This document shows positions 41,141-41,545 of a stretch of DNA of 41,545 nucleotides, piece after piece. Each line of letters begins with the position of its first letter. The stretch's first letter is position 1. The stretch is from the NCBI RefSeq assembly GCF_001282725.1, contig NZ_LN876587.1:265494-307038 (forward strand). The letters are read 5' to 3'. The translations under genes and the position numbers were made by a program. The notes under the pieces were generated by a model. The model saw only the letters and a list, made by a program, of their open reading frames with translations. It was not told where the DNA came from and ran no database searches. The DNA comes from Inediibacterium massiliense (GTDB taxonomy: Bacteria > Bacillota > Clostridia > Peptostreptococcales > Thermotaleaceae).

Positions 41141-41545
41141 TTATACACTCCTTTCTGGTGTATAAAGTTGGTGATTGCGTAGCAGCACATCCACCATGCG
41201 CACAAATTTTCTTGCAGTAAGGACGAGAGCTCTTTTATGTTGATGCTTAGGAACTTCATGATATTTCTTGAGATAGTATTCTCTATAAACGGGTTCATTT
41301 CGCATAAGTGAATTGGCAGCTTCAATCAAGTAATAGCGAAGGTAATGATTTCCCGTTTTAGTCATTGTAGTTCTTTCAGATTCAAAATTACCAGATTGTT
41401 TTCGCTTCCAGTAAAGACCTGCATATTTGGCAATTTTGGATTCATTTTCGAAGCGTTGAATTTGACCAATTTCGGCTATTATGCCAGCAGCATAAACAGG
41501 TCCAATGCCTGGAATGCTAAGCAATGATTTGGATTCAGGTAAAAT
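41141..41545 (-). CDS. IS110-family transposase, C-terminal part (5' end outside window)
   Basis: About 134 codons are visible and the frame continues past the window edge. The segment SLLSIPGIGPVYAAGIIAEI is the helix-hairpin-helix start of the Transposase_20 domain; KYAGLYWKRKQSG, TKTGNHYLRYYLIEAANSL and the C-terminal HKRALVLTARKFVRMVDVLL are typical of IS110 proteins. The internal TTG at 41524 is not the real start. The upstream RuvC-like (DEDD) domain is not included. Whether the element is intact cannot be seen. Confidence 0.9.
   Translation of the reverse strand: MLPESKSLLSIPGIGPVYAAGIIAEIGQIQRFENESKIAKYAGLYWKRKQSGNFESERTTMTKTGNHYLRYYLIEAANSLMRNEPVYREYYLKKYHEVPKHQHKRALVLTARKFVRMVDVLLRNHQLYTPERSV

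Overview
The window looks like the chromosome of a low-GC, spore-forming, anaerobic member of the Clostridia. Supporting signs are strong AT bias, AGGAGG-type ribosome binding sites, a Spo0E-like phosphatase, CwlJ/GerQ-like germination proteins, an [FeFe]-hydrogenase H-cluster protein, a T-box leader and a PyrR-type attenuator. No genus can be fixed from the sequence alone.

Layout. 1-8355: mostly short transcription units, including a truncated MGDG-synthase-like glycosyltransferase, a GmhB-like phosphatase, NAD kinase, an RluA-type pseudouridine synthase, a Spo0E-like protein, an H-cluster protein and small coat-like or KTSC proteins. 8541-12600: polyamine genes, with speA alone, then a cupin-HTH regulator followed by speE and speB. 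Together they encode arginine to agmatine to putrescine to spermidine. 12601-15051: a pyrimidine unit (pyrC, pyrD) behind a PyrR-binding attenuator. 15069-16980: a group II intron whose RNA ends and reverse transcriptase/maturase are visible, sitting just behind the pyrD terminator.

17297-31388: a 14-kb CRISPR island. It contains cas6, a leader and array 1 (21 repeats plus a decayed one), a five-gene type III-D-like effector set (HD-less Cas10, a single RAMP, a Csx10-like protein with a long helical tail, a double-Cas7 RAMP, Csx19-like) plus a sixth gene for a Cas7 with a large insertion, then a predicted PD-(D/E)XK (DUF6602-like) nuclease, a second copy of the leader and array 2 (27 repeats). 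No cas1, cas2, Csm6, Csx1 or other CARF/SAVED gene is visible. The Cas10 palm motif reads AGDD rather than GGDD, so the nuclease gene at 28407 is the most interesting candidate for an unrecognised effector.

31476-41545: a small membrane-anchored protein, a T-box(Ile)-controlled type-2 ileS, a PAS-GGDEF-EAL protein, a spore germination/coat cluster on the minus strand (cwlJ, GerQ-like, DUF4397), exoA with a DEAD-box helicase, and the 3' part of an IS110-family transposase cut by the window end.

Many genes have a better start codon inside the longest open frame, because the upstream GTG/TTG lies within the Shine-Dalgarno sequence; those corrected starts are used here. speB is the opposite case: it needs an upstream CTG start to recover its conserved N-terminus.
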